A DNA stretch of 64,000 nt from Massariosphaeria phaeospora (Eukaryota > Ascomycota > Dothideomycetes > Pleosporales). Position numbers and translations under genes: made by a program. The DNA lies in assembly GCA_011032825.1 (NCBI GenBank), contig JAADJZ010000005.1, positions 1,307,001-1,371,000 of the forward strand, read 5' to 3'. The first letter of the stretch is position 1. Each line of letters opens with the position of its first letter. Shown piece after piece: positions 44,823-55,920 of this stretch. Below the pieces are notes generated by a model. That model saw only the letters and a program-made list of their open reading frames with translations. It did no database searches and was not told where the DNA came from.

Positions 44823-47005
44823 ATGGTCACAAGTTCACGTCTTCTTGCTGCTGTCTTAGCGGCCGGGCAACTTGTAGCAGCCGTCCAGACTGATGAGTAT
44901 GACTATGTCATCGTGGGTTCCGGCCCCGGTGGTGGATCGCTCGCGTCAGTCAAATTCTCTTGACACTCATGTATCCCTATACTGACCAAGTGACACAGAG
45001 CCAATCTGGCATTGAAAGGACACTCAGTTTTCCTGATCGAAGCTGGTGGTGATGCTTCCAACAGCACTGTTGAGCGGCTCCCCCAATTGTACAGACTCCA
45101 TCTGAAATCGCCTCATGTCCATCGCTAACGACCTGTACAGGTCTTCAATTGCTGCGGAGACGCCCCCTCACTCATGGCAGTTCTATGTTGAGCACTTCCA
45201 GAATGAAACTCAAGCTCGTCGTGATTCCAAATACGCCTATCTGCGAACCAACGGATCTTACTATGTAGGGCTAGACCCTCCCGCCGGCGCCAGACCGTAA
45301 GTATGCTCAAACTATCGAGCTCCACAGGATGTACACTGACTAGACGTGATGGACTCAGATTGGGCATCTTGTACCCACGAGGTGCTACACTAGGCGGTAG
45401 CTCGCAGGTCAATGCCATGAACTTCGCGTGGGCTCCCGATAACGAATGGGACTATATCGCCGAACTCACTGGGGACGAATCCTGGGGCCATGAACACATG
45501 CGCCGGCATCTGATGGATTTAGAGAACTGCACCTACGTTCCGCGGGGAACACCGGGTCATGGTTTCGACGGATATCTCCAGGTAAGATGGAAATCATATC
45601 TCTCCCACTTGCAAACGTTGACGGCGTATAGTCCAGTCATTCCGATCAGTCGGCTACCTTCGCGTCAGAGAACGTAGCTCGTTACATAGCGATGATGTTC
45701 CGCAGAGCCGAAGGTATCGAGGTCGAAGGCAATGCGCACATGGTTGAGCTGCTCGACCGTGACATCAACAGGATAGACGAGGATCGCTACGAAACCCCGT
45801 TCCTGTTTGGTATACCTAACGCGATTTCCCCGACTACTGGCAGCAGGAGTAGTATTGCACACCACATCCGAAACGTTATCGACGCCGGTCGCCCCTTGAC
45901 CATGTCGCTCCACTCACTGGCCACAAAGGTTCTCTTCGAGATTTGCGACGACGGTAAACCTAAGGCATATGGTGTTGAATATATGGTGGGCGAGGGACTT
46001 TACTCGGCCGATGGGCGGTACAATGCTTCGAAGGTGGGAGAAAAGAGGACTGTCAGGGCGAAGAAGGAGGTCATTGTGTCAGGCGGGACGTTCAACACGC
46101 CGCAGATTCTCAAGCTCAGTGGCATCGGTCCGCGTGAGGAGCTAGAAAAGCTTGGGATTCCCGTTGTCGTCGATCTGCCCGCAGTGGTCAGTACCCCTCC
46201 AATCAGCCATAACCGTACAGTCCTTGAACGTTGAGCTTATGATGTTTCTTAGGGCAATTTCATGCAGGACAATTACGAGTCGCCTGTCCTTGTGCGGGCC
46301 CAGGTGCCGTGGATGGCCAACGCAACCGGCCCCTGCACCCGCACCTTCGACGCATCAGACCCATGTTTCGTGCAGTGGGAGGCCACCGGGGACGGGCCAT
46401 ACGGCGAATTTGGCGCCACCTTTCACATGACGTGGCGCAGCAGTGTTAGTTGGGACAACGACACCGACCTCTTGTTCCTCAGCATCGCGGGCTACGGAGG
46501 GCTTGGCTTCTACCCGGGGTTCTCGAGCAGAGCGTCCCGCCTCACCGACTGGACCACGGCGATTGTGCGCATGCAGACGGCCAACCCCCACGGCACCGTG
46601 ACGCTGCGCTCCGCCGACCCGCGCCAAGCCCCAGCCATCAACTTCAATTTCTTCGCTGAGCGCGCCGACGAAGATCTGCAGGCTATCGCCGACGGCGTGC
46701 AGCTGCTGCTGGATGTGTACGACGACGTGGGCATCCCGTATGAAGTCATTGCGCCCAATCCGCAGATCGATAGGAAGCAAGCGCTTATGGACGAGGCGTT
46801 CAGCCACCACGCTGTATCCACTTGCCGCATGGGTCCGGCTGGTAGTAGGGACCACTGCGTCGATTCCAAGTTCCGCGTCAACGGCGTCAGGAATCTGCGC
46901 GTCGTCGACGCGTCGGTCTTCCCGAGGGTGCCGGGCGCTATGCCGAATGGGCCGACGTTTACTATGTCGCGGAAGGCACTTGAGGCTATTCTGGAGGAGC
47001 AGTAA
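44823..47005 (+). CDS. Secreted GMC-family FAD oxidoreductase
   Basis: Six exons: 44823-44944, 44999-45088, 45141-45296, 45344-45581, 45632-46186 and 46253-47005, 637 residues. The family oxidises alcohols or sugars using FAD. A signal peptide ([16 protein letters not shown]) precedes the dinucleotide-binding motif [16 protein letters not shown]. The GMC signature 1 region reads [16 protein letters not shown]; signature 2 reads [16 protein letters not shown]. The C-terminal catalytic histidine lies in [12 protein letters not shown], and [17 protein letters not shown] carries the usual Asn partner. Several N-x-S/T sites suggest glycosylation. Substrate could be an aryl alcohol, glucose or choline; the sequence alone does not decide. 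No adjacent partner enzyme is obvious. Confidence 0.86.
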
Positions 47006-47789
47006 GCAGGACAATGACAACAAAGGCCAGAGGGGAATGCTAGCATCTACTAAGAAAGGGGGGGGGGTCTTCGAGTTGGGAGTGCACGCTCGTTTTTGGA
47101 GCATTCAATACGCTTTGTTTGGTTCGTAGCTGTCTTTCTGTCTCCGTTTTTGTATTACTACGTACTGCTGCGTCTAGAAGTTTAACCTCAAGCATAGAAG
47201 GAGTCAACAGCTCTCGCCCAATAACAAACCCGTCATGCTTGTACCATGAAGATGCATGAAATTCGTCCGTAATATCTAGTCTACACCCGGAAGTGCTCCA
47301 AAGCCACCGCCACCGCAACATGCAACCATTTCTGGCATAAACTGCAGCGTCGTCCGAAGGGCTGAAGGGCGGTAAAGCATCTTTTCGAGTCCTTAGCATC
47401 TTGACTACTTGGCGAACTTATACTCATTATTTATCATTATGACGCGTCGAGCTGACGTTCATGGCTGGCTGCCGAAAGGGCCTAGCGCTTTCCTAGAAGG
47501 GCCAGGGCTCTGGTCGTTTTATGCGAGACGGCACGTGCACGGCGAGGCTGAACCTTGGAACTTCAGCTGACGCATCTCCATCTCCATCCAAAGAACCTCA
47601 CGCCAACCTAACATCAACCATGTAGGTATAGGTACGACACTCAGTAGCATCGAGCCAACTCAGCGGCTAAGCCGGTCCAATGTCGAACCGCTGGGCGGCA
47701 CATAAATACGAAGTCATGTCCCGAATAGAGCAACAGTTTGGAACAGCCTCCTTTGCCTGCCCCTGAAAGCGTTTGTACAGCACTTCAGC
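47006..47789. other. Intergenic region with 10-G tract
   Basis: 780 bases without a gene. A run of ten G occurs at 47058-47067 in the 3' region of the GMC gene. Confidence 0.5.
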
Positions 47790-49257
47790 ATGCCGACCAC
47801 TTTCGAGTTCGTCATAGCCGACCCAGCGACGAATCTCAAACCTGGCAGGAGCCTGCAGATCCGCAGCCGCTGCATGCAGGGCAAGAACAAGCGTGAAGAC
47901 TCGCGCAGATCGCAGCAAGAGAAGAGGAGGCGTGCCAAACAGGAACAGGAACAGCAGCTGGCGACGCAGCAGCCGGAAAAGCGCACTGCATCGCCATACC
48001 TCGCACCGCCAGACTCGCTACTCAGCGAACTCGCTCTCGTGCGCTTCGCCGGGCCAGACATCGACGCTGAAGCCAAGGCCCTCCTATTCAAAGCCTACGC
48101 CCACAACATCGCCAACCAAGCCCTCACGCCGCTGGACCGCTGCGTCGACTTCGACTGCATCGAGTCCGAGTCGTTCGAGTGGCTTTTCGCCGACACGGCG
48201 TTTGTGCACTCGGTGCTGTGCTCCAGCTACGCCATCAACGACTTCGTGGTCCCGGGCTGGGACGGCCAGCCCGGGCGCAAGACCGTGTTCCACCTGCGCG
48301 AGACGCTGGCGCTGCTGCAGGCCAAACTGCAAGATGAGTTTGTGTATCAGGATGACTCGGTGCTGTATGTCGTTATCAACCTTGCGATGCTGGCGGCCGT
48401 GTTTGGCGAGTGGGCGACGGCGGCTACGCACTTTAGGGGCTTGCATCGCATTGTGCAGTTGCGAGGCGATCTGGAGTTCCTGCGCTCGCGGCCCAAACTG
48501 CACTTCAAGCTCGATCGGTGAGTCCGGCTCGACTGTTTCTCTATATCATATGCCATCCATGCGCGTGAGAAACGTCGCTGATCCGATGCATCAAAGCATC
48601 GACCTCCTATGGTCCCTCAGCTCAGGCAAGAAGCCCTTCTTCCTGCCCCCCACCGTATCGTCGTGGGACACCATGATCTTAGCGCCATACTTGCCGCTCC
48701 CCGCAGACCTCTACCAGCCGCCTTCAGACTGGGACTACCGACTCGCCAACGTCTTCCAGGACCTGCAGTACCTCTCGCTGCGCATCAACCGCAACGCCCT
48801 GAAGCACGTGCGCTACAACCCCGTGTGCTTCCAAGCCGTGCTCACGTCGCTGCAGGCGCGCCTCATGCATCTCAGCGGCGCGCTCGACAGTAGTCCCGTG
48901 CAAGAGCTCGTGCGGCTCACTATGCTGGCGTTTATGACGACCATGTTCAAGGTCCCTGGGCGCACGATCCCGTATGGCTGGGTGGTGAAGCAGTTGGGGC
49001 GAGCGTATGCTGAGGTTAGTGCGAGCAGTGCGTTTGAGCAGGACCGTAGGTTGAGGTTGTGGGTGGTGGTGACGGTTGCGTTTACGGTTGCGGGTGCGCG
49101 GGAAGAGTGGGTGGGGAGGGCGTGGGGGGCGACGGATGAGGGGATGGATTGGGTGGATGTGAAGATGCGTTTGTTAAGCGTTATGTGGATTGAGATGATA
49201 CATGATAGGCCGGGCGAGGCCGTGTTCCAACAATTGGAGCGGTTGAGGATGGTGTAG
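47790..49257 (+). CDS. Fungal transcription-factor-domain-like protein without a zinc cluster
   Basis: Exons 47790-48517 and 48597-49257, 462 residues. The N-terminus (MPTTFEFVIADP) leads to a strongly basic and Gln-rich segment (NKREDSRRSQQEKRRRAKQE), where a Zn2Cys6 cluster would be expected but no Cys array exists. The rest is helical and resembles the fungal-specific regulatory domain: DTAFVHSVLCSSYAINDF, YVVINLAMLAAVFGEW, FRGLHRIVQLRGDL and a conserved LRLWVVVTVAFTVAG near the end. Such proteins without DNA-binding domains are common in filamentous fungi and unassigned. A regulatory role is inference. It is adjacent to the GMC oxidoreductase on the same strand, but co-regulation is unproven. 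Confidence 0.7.
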
Positions 49258-49642
49258 TAGGGCCTAGAGGTTGAGTACTACCGCTTGGGACAGCTTAGAC
49301 ACGCTCTTTCGCTGTATTATCTTAGAGGAGACATGATACAGTATGCTATACAATAAGGCGCTGTAAAATTGCGGTATCTAACCTTGGTTTTGACTAGTAT
49401 CTCTTACCGTGTCAAGCTTCGATGATACCCGACAGCACGGCACGTTTAGCATTCGCCAAAGTGTACAGGGTTGTGCGAACGAGATTTCGGTCAGATGCCT
49501 ATCTCAGATCTGGGCAAAACATACAAAATGGCACAGGCGAGAGTGCATGCTGGTCACATGCGGTCGGTGTATCTACACCGGGATCCCGTCACGTTACTCC
49601 CCAGCTGAGCTGTCGGAGCAGAAAATACTTAATACCCACTGT

Positions 49643-50945
49643 CTACAGCTTCGCCTTCTTCTCCCCCGACACACCCGTGACGGCGCTGCCCGAGAGCAGA
49701 AAATCCGGATATTCGAACTGGCTGTTGCCGAGTCCAGCGGTATGCCACGCGCCGCCATCAACTAAAACACACCAAGTCAGCACAGTGCAAGCAAGTCTCA
49801 AGACCGCAAACGCGTTTGGCACGCACGCTAGAAAAGGGGGGGGGGCTAAACTCACCAACCAACACCTCTCCATTAACAAAGTTCCCACTATCCGCAAACA
49901 AATACACCGTCGCATCCGCTATTTCCTTCACCGTTCCAAACCTCCCCGCCGGCACCGCCTTCGCCGACTTATCCCGTCCCTCTTTCTTCGTCAACCTCGC
50001 CACACCCTCCGTCTCCGCAATCGGCCCCGGCGCAATAACATTCGACGTGACGCCCCTAGGCCCCTGCTCGATCGCAACGGACACGGCCATGGCGTCGACG
50101 CCCGCTTTCGCCACCGCCACGTGGCTCTGCAGCGGCGTGCCCGCGTAGTGCAGCGTCGCGCTGACGAAGACGATGCGGCCGCCCGTGCCGTTCGCAGGCG
50201 CGGTTTTGCCGGAGGTGCGATGCAAGGCGGCGGAGGTGAGCAGGTGCGGGAGCGTGGCTTTGACGGTGTTGTACGAGCCGAGGATGTCGATGTCGATGAC
50301 GGATTTCATGGCGTTGGCGGAGAGTTGGGAGATGGGCGCGAGGAAGTTGCCTGCTGCGCCGGCGCTGTTGCGTATCAGCGTCCGTCCGTCCGTCTATGTT
50401 TCACACTCGAAGCACAGCAAGAGTAAGTACGGGACACTCACATGACGAAGTCGATGCCCCCAAGCTCTTTAACACAGCGCTCCGCAGCCGCAACGAGCGA
50501 CTCTGGTTTTCGTACGTCCACGGCGCCGATGCCGAGGACTTTTGCGCCGGGCCGCGCTGTCGCGATGTCGAGGGCCATGCGCTCCGTCTTGGGCACGTTG
50601 CGGCCGACGATACAGGCGTTGGCGCCGAGGTGCACCAGCGCGCGCACTTGGGCCGAGCAGATGGAGCCGGCGCCGCCGGTGCAGAAGACGACTTTGTTGT
50701 CTGTGGTTTTCGAGTTAGTGAGTTGACTTTCTGGGGGGTTGAATGTTGAATTGGATATATGATGGATAGGTGGGTGGGTGGGTGCGATTAGGTGAATGGA
50801 TGGGCACGTGAGGTTTGGACAAACGCGGCGGTTGTTACTGCAGTAGAGCAGAGTAGAGTGTATTGCTCAAAGATGAAATGATATACGCACCGAAAATACC
50901 ATCTTTCCACACGTCGCTCATATATTGGTACTTTTCGAGCGGCAT
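49643..50945 (-). CDS. sps19: Peroxisomal 2,4-dienoyl-CoA reductase Sps19-like
   Basis: Exons 50945-50891, 50700-50442, 50364-49856 and 49761-49643, 313 residues. It reduces 2,4-dienoyl-CoA with NADPH during peroxisomal beta-oxidation of unsaturated fatty acids. The start MPLEKYQYMSDVWKDGIF joins the glycine motif KVVFCTGGAGSICSAQVRAL. GIDFVIAGAAGNFLAPI is nearly invariant in DECR2/Sps19, and the active-site lysine is in VAVAKAGVDAM without the Tyr of classical SDRs, as known for this subfamily. The C-terminus EKKAKL ends in AKL, a type-1 peroxisomal targeting signal. The last intron contains a ten-G run (49836-49845 plus strand). The gene diverges from atg33. Confidence 0.88.
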
Positions 50946-51518
50946 GATTGCGAGTTCGATGTCAATGTCCGGCCTTTAGTTTCGGCGACTTTGATGGCTT
51001 TATGTATGTCGTACTGGGTTGGTGGGTGGAAGCCAATGGATTAGTATTGCGCAGTATAGAGCAGTAAGAAGCGAGCACGTGAAGCCTATGCGACCTTGGT
51101 GGATGGAGGTCGAGTGTAGTGGAAGATGAGGTAGGTCTAGCTAGGGAGCGGCGCAACGACGCGCCGTGCCGAGGTACGCGTTGGACGAGATGAGTTTAGA
51201 AATACTAATCAAATAGAAAGCGCTGCACACTACTATAATACTCAAGCAAAACCTGAGCAGATGGACTCAGATAAGATGTAACTCCCAGAATACAGCCGCT
51301 CTGCAGAAGAAAACTGTTGCCGCTCTTCTCCCGCCGACGCCGTCAGACCAGCTAGGAGCTTGGGCCACCGGCCTGCTCCGTAGCAAGTCAGTCCCGCGGC
51401 AAGACAACGTCAGTCTGCACTCGGCACGACACCAACCCTGCCCGCATCATCAACTTCGACGGCCAACCCACTGTCTGTCTACATACTCGACATTCGCGCG
51501 ATTGAGATCGACGCCATC
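50946..51518. promoter_or_regulatory. Divergent promoter sps19 / atg33
   Basis: 573 bases between two start codons pointing away from each other. Frames inside are short. Confidence 0.45.
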
Positions 51519-52140
51519 ATGTCCGCGGCCTCAATATCCATCTGCAAGTTCGTGGGCACGATAAGCCTGGGCTTGCTCACGGTGCGTACCCATCCGCCGC
51601 CACTGGACCACAGCTCGAGGTGGTGGTAGAAACAGGCTACCTTCAACGCAGCGATTCCCGCGTCTCGCCCCCGACCAAACAAACAACAAGCTAACCGCCA
51701 CCTAGGGCGCATCCGCCTCGCTCACAACCCTCACGCTGCCCTCCCTCCTCACGCTGCAAACCGCCACCACAGCCAGCAAAACGCTCTCGTTCCTCTCGAC
51801 CCGCACCCAAGTCTTCGCGTCATCCCTCCGCAACATCGCCAGCTTCTCCATCTTCGCCGCCTACATCCTGTCGCCGCGCCGCGCCCGCCACCCCTACATG
51901 CTGTACACGTCTGTGCTCGCGCTGTTCACGGGCCCGGGCATCGACTACGCCATGGCCTTGCGCGAGGGCTCGCACGAGCGCAGGGCCATTCTGGACCTCG
52001 AGGCGCAGGGCGAGGACGTCAATGGCGAGCAGGTCCGGCACGCCGTCGAGCGGATGCGCGCGACTGAGGGGGTGAGGACGCTGGTGGGCGGTGTGGCGTT
52101 TGTGATGCAGGTGGTGGGCATTTGGGGGGATGGCGCGTAA
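51519..52140 (+). CDS. atg33: Atg33-like mitophagy protein
   Basis: Exons 51519-51581 and 51706-52140, 165 residues. Atg33 is a small outer mitochondrial membrane protein required for selective mitophagy in yeast. The N-terminus SISICKFVGTISLGLLTGAS and the following ASLTTLTLPSLLTL are the characteristic start of fungal Atg33 proteins. The centre reads AAYILSPRRARHPYMLYTSV, a family hallmark, with hydrophobic helices on each side. The C-terminal hydrophobic segment (VGGVAFVMQVVGIWG) is probably the last membrane helix. The 124-nt intron falls after the first helix. Family assignment rests on motif recognition. Confidence 0.78.
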
Positions 52141-53046
52141 ATTGGGCGGTTTCGGGTGTGCATGGAAAAGATAGTGGTGCTGGGAGAAAGAGGTGGATGA
52201 CTGGGTAATGATTGACAGTATGGCGGAGTTTGATTTGGTTGCAGCGACGTGTGGTGCGCATATTCCCCTTCGCCACGGCTCCCGCTACGACATGGTTTGG
52301 CTGTTATGGACGATGGATCAGGTATCAGGTATACAGTACTCTTCTACGCTCTCCCGTCACTCGGTGTCTCGATTTCCATATCGGAAGCATCAATGGCAAA
52401 TACACGTTCTCATCTCTGTAATCCGTCTTGATTCCATCCCATGCTCGGCCCAGCAACTCCGTTGCGCCTCACCAGCGTGGCCGTTGACAAACAACACATG
52501 AAGCATCTGGTCAGCCATGACGTGACGCCAGCCCATGCATCCTGCGTACGTATATCTAAATAGACCGGTTCTCTCGACGTCTGGCACTCTACCACCAAAC
52601 CACATACAGAGTAACCGAGACAGCGCTTACTCCGCCTGTCACACTACATACAGCTTCATCCATCGCATGTTCTCTTCCCTTGAGCGGTAAAGTCTACGTC
52701 CCCTTTTGCACTGGGCTTAAGCGAGCTATGTAACACGTTTGACTGGCATACAGCACACTTTGTACGCAACGTGTACATCCGAGCAGTTAACTCGTCTCCG
52801 CAGCCATAGATATCCGGGATTGCAAGGCCCATGGTTGGACTTGGATCCGCATGTCGGCGCACGCACGTAGCTCAGCGGGGGAGTGCCAATGTGTGCTCCA
52901 CGGATTGGGAAATTTGCACGCATTCGATGCAGCCTGTGCTGTGCTGTATACCGTATACGCGCTCCCCAATAGGATCTCAGAGGTAGGCCTTCTCCGCGAG
53001 CGCTGGTTCCTAACGCCGTGAAGTAGCATACACATACGCATACCCC
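52141..53046. other. Intergenic region atg33 - STAND-like gene
   Basis: 900 bases between convergent genes; no supported gene, only short overlapping frames. Confidence 0.45.
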
Positions 53047-55565
53047 TCACTCCTCAGACGACTCCGATTCCGACTCGGAAGTCGAACGTTTTCGTCCCGA
53101 TTTGCTGCGTCCAAGCCACTTCTCTTTAGCTTCTGCGGCGCGCAGTTTTCTCCTTCTCGTCGCCTTGAGTTTGGCTTGGAGACGACCGACGGAGGATAAA
53201 GACGACGTGGCGGCCGAGTCACTGCTGCTGTCTGAATCACTGCTTTCGTCTCGTGGTTTCTGCTTGCGTCGGGACTTGCGGGTTTTGGATTTTCGGTTGG
53301 GTCGGGATGGAGAGGCGGAGTTGCTGTCGGATTCATCGCTTTCTTCTTGCGCTTTCTTCTTCTTTTGGGACTTCTGGGTCTTGGATTTTTGTTTGCGTGC
53401 AGGTGGCGAGGTGGAGTTGCTGTCGGATTCACTGCTTTCTTCTTGCGCTTTCTTCTTTCGAGACTTTTGCATTTTGGGTGTTGGTTTGCGGGGGGATGGT
53501 GAGGTCGAGTCGCCGTCTGAGTCGGAGCTCTCTTCGCTGTCGGAGGTTCTCCGCTTGGTCTTGCGTTTGGTACGAGATGGTTCATGGATGTGAGGTTTGA
53601 TGAGAGAGTGGAGGTTGAGTCTGGCATTTGCTTGCGTCGACGTGGTTTTCGTTTGCTTTGTATGGAGCAAGTAGTGGTGTCGGAGCTTTGGCTTAGTGGT
53701 AGTAGCACCAGCCTGAGTTGAGACGGTGGCCACGGCGATGGGCGCTGCGCCGATTTGTACCTCTGGTATGTTGTCGCCCGAGATCCTAGTAGATATTTCA
53801 GTACCCTCCAAATTACTGGCACCAGGTGCGGCGGCGGCGTCATCGCTGGTACTTTCGTGGTCCTTTAGCTTTTCGACTTCGGCCCACAGTTCGCGAACGC
53901 CTGTAGGTTTTCCGGGGGATGAGGAGGTGAAAAGTATCTTGGCGACGACGTGCTCCTTGTCTGCTGCAGTAGAGAGCACCCGCATCAATTCCTTGATCGA
54001 CGTTTTTCCTCCTACCCAGTTCTCGAGTATGTCGATGCTGTCGATCACAATATACAAGATTGTGCCAGGGTTGAACGCTCCCAAACACTTCTCAAAGAGA
54101 TCTCTAGTCTCGTCATCGTCTAGATTAGCCACGCTGCGAATGTCGAGATGCTTCTTTTTGAACCCTGCGCGGAACTGCATATGATTCGAGCAACGCGAGT
54201 GTGCTGAGCACAGCAGGGCTTTTAGAATGACCGTAGCCGCCATATCCCCTTTCTGATCCTTGTGCAATTCTTCTGATATCACGCCTAGAAGGCCGCAAAA
54301 GTAGTTAAGAACAGCATAGTTCCGTTCATGCGCGGCGTGTATCACATCGAGACTGAACTCACTTGTCCAGTTCAGAGGCTCGCCAGTCTGATACCCCTCA
54401 ATGCAAAGAATAGACGAGGTTTCAGACATCATCCAGTCAATAACCTGAGGCTGATCGAGTAGTTTGTTCGAGACGTGCGACGCTTCTTCGGAGAGGAAGC
54501 CTCGGAAGTGTTCGAATGTTTCAATCAGTGGAACAGTTTCGTAGACTAGGTAAAGAGGGTCTTTCTGAACAACCACTTTGGATTTGGTTCGGGTTGAAGC
54601 TGCTGGTGTTATTTGGGGGTCACGGGCGTGTAGTCGTTCGAGTTCCAGAAGACTGTTCAAATCATTGGCCTGTAGACGGTGCTGTTCGAGGACGCTCATC
54701 AGCTGATCAGCGATCATCTTTTGAGACTGTTGTTGCTGAATATTGACCTGCGTCTGTAATGACCGCATGGCTTCCCTATCCGCATCTGCTTTAAGGCGAT
54801 TTAGATGATCATCCATTTCGGAGACAAATTGACTTTGAGGTTCCTCGAAGTTTTTTATAAATTTGACTAACTAGTGGTCAGCATGCAACAAAGACTGTGG
54901 TAAACAGCATGCCACTCACAAGAAACACGCGAGAAGTATTTTAGAAGGTAGGTTAGAGAGTCGACGAAGCAACGCTCAATACCCATCAAATGCTTATTTG
55001 GCTTCTGAAATTGTCTTGCCAGGTGTGTAGCTTCCTCAAAGATAGGTGCAACGCGGATCAAGTGTGATGTCAGGTTCGTGACGTTTGTTTTTGCGTTTTT
55101 CTCAACCATTAACAAAGCGCTGATAGCAGCCCAAACAAGGTCGACGTAATGAATGGTAGAAGTCTGGGAGGGAGTTGTACCGCGGAACACAAAAGTCTGG
55201 TAAAAGTTGTCACAGGACTCTAAAGCTCTCACAAACCGTTCGAGTTCCCGAGGATCTCTTGATAATGGGCCCTTCACAGTCTTCGTCCCACCATCAGGTT
55301 CGAGAATCTTCAGCACATCTCTCCGGGTCCATACTGTACGATCTTGGAGTAACGATCGCACCTCTTGGGACGTTTTCTCGAAGACAAGTCTTTTGAGGTC
55401 TTTCTCGAGGGATTCGTAGCTCTTGTTTACGCTATCAATCGCCCTATACAGGGGTTAGGAACTGAAATCAGATCTGTTAGAGGGTAAAAACCTTGCTGTG
55501 TCCACATCCCCTGTCTCCGCAATGGCCAAGGACCCCACGGCCGCTGCTAGGCCTGCTACTTCCAT
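53047..55565 (-). CDS. STAND/NACHT-like protein with lost Walker A and C-terminal charged repeats
   Basis: Exons 55565-55492, 55443-54920 and 54866-53047, 805 residues. The N-terminus (MEVAGLAAAVGSLAIAETGD) leads to a DUF7708-like helical region (VDLVWAAISALLMVEKNAKT), common in fungal NLR-type STAND proteins. A helical linker rich in Gln follows. Near residue 345 the segment VIDWMMSETSSILCIEG aligns with the start of a fungal NACHT module, but the expected GxxGxGKS is replaced by GYQTGEPLN. A Walker B-like strand remains (TILYIVIDSIDILENW, about 469). The last 180 residues are low-complexity: repeated blocks of acidic serines (EESSESDSNSTSP) alternating with lysine clusters (KSRKKKAQ). No WD40, ankyrin or TPR sensor. 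Possibly a decoy, scaffold or decaying immune-type protein. Confidence 0.66.
53210..53580 (-). repeat. In-frame degenerate repeats encoding Ser/Asp-Glu/Lys blocks
   Basis: Three to four units of roughly 90-100 bp within the last exon of the STAND-like gene. Each encodes an EES-ESDSNS-type acidic block, S-P-x-R-K, then K-T/M-Q-K-S-(R/Q)-K-K-K. Successive units lie near 53,560, 53,470, 53,370 and 53,270 on the minus strand. The frame is kept throughout. Confidence 0.7.
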
Positions 55566-55920
55566 CTTCTATCGATGAATCGACGGTATCGATTGTAGCA
55601 AGGGCGATACCAAGATCGTCGAACAAGTAGAACTAGATGGTATGAAGGACTGATCGAGCGAGGTTGACGAGCAAGGCTGTGGGTCCGTGCATATATAATC
55701 TTCAGCTGACGATGCCGAATGTGGATTGGGGCTGCAGAGCCGCAGGAACCCCTGGAAAATCCAGTCCGCTGAAATTGAGCCTTCTCTATTGTACACGGTG
55801 CGCGTCGTAACCACACTTCACACCTTTCACGTTCGTGGGGACCAATTCCCATTTTTCGCGTCACACGCTAGGGCTAAAACTATTAATAAGCGATTCTCGA
55901 ACGGCCCGTCAGCCGGCGTC
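55566..55920. promoter_or_regulatory. Shared divergent promoter, STAND-like / CorA-like genes
   Basis: Only 355 bases separate the two start codons. A TATATAAT box occurs at about 55691-55698. The arrangement makes co-regulation possible. Confidence 0.5.

Noticed and set aside
46355..47104. 249-codon minus-strand frame opposite the GMC oxidase
   Set aside because: Antisense to the last GMC exon, which carries the FAD-oxidase C-terminal motifs.
44823..50945. Secondary-metabolite cluster around the GMC oxidase, regulator-like gene and SDR
   Set aside because: No polyketide synthase, NRPS, terpene synthase or P450 present; the SDR is the housekeeping Sps19.
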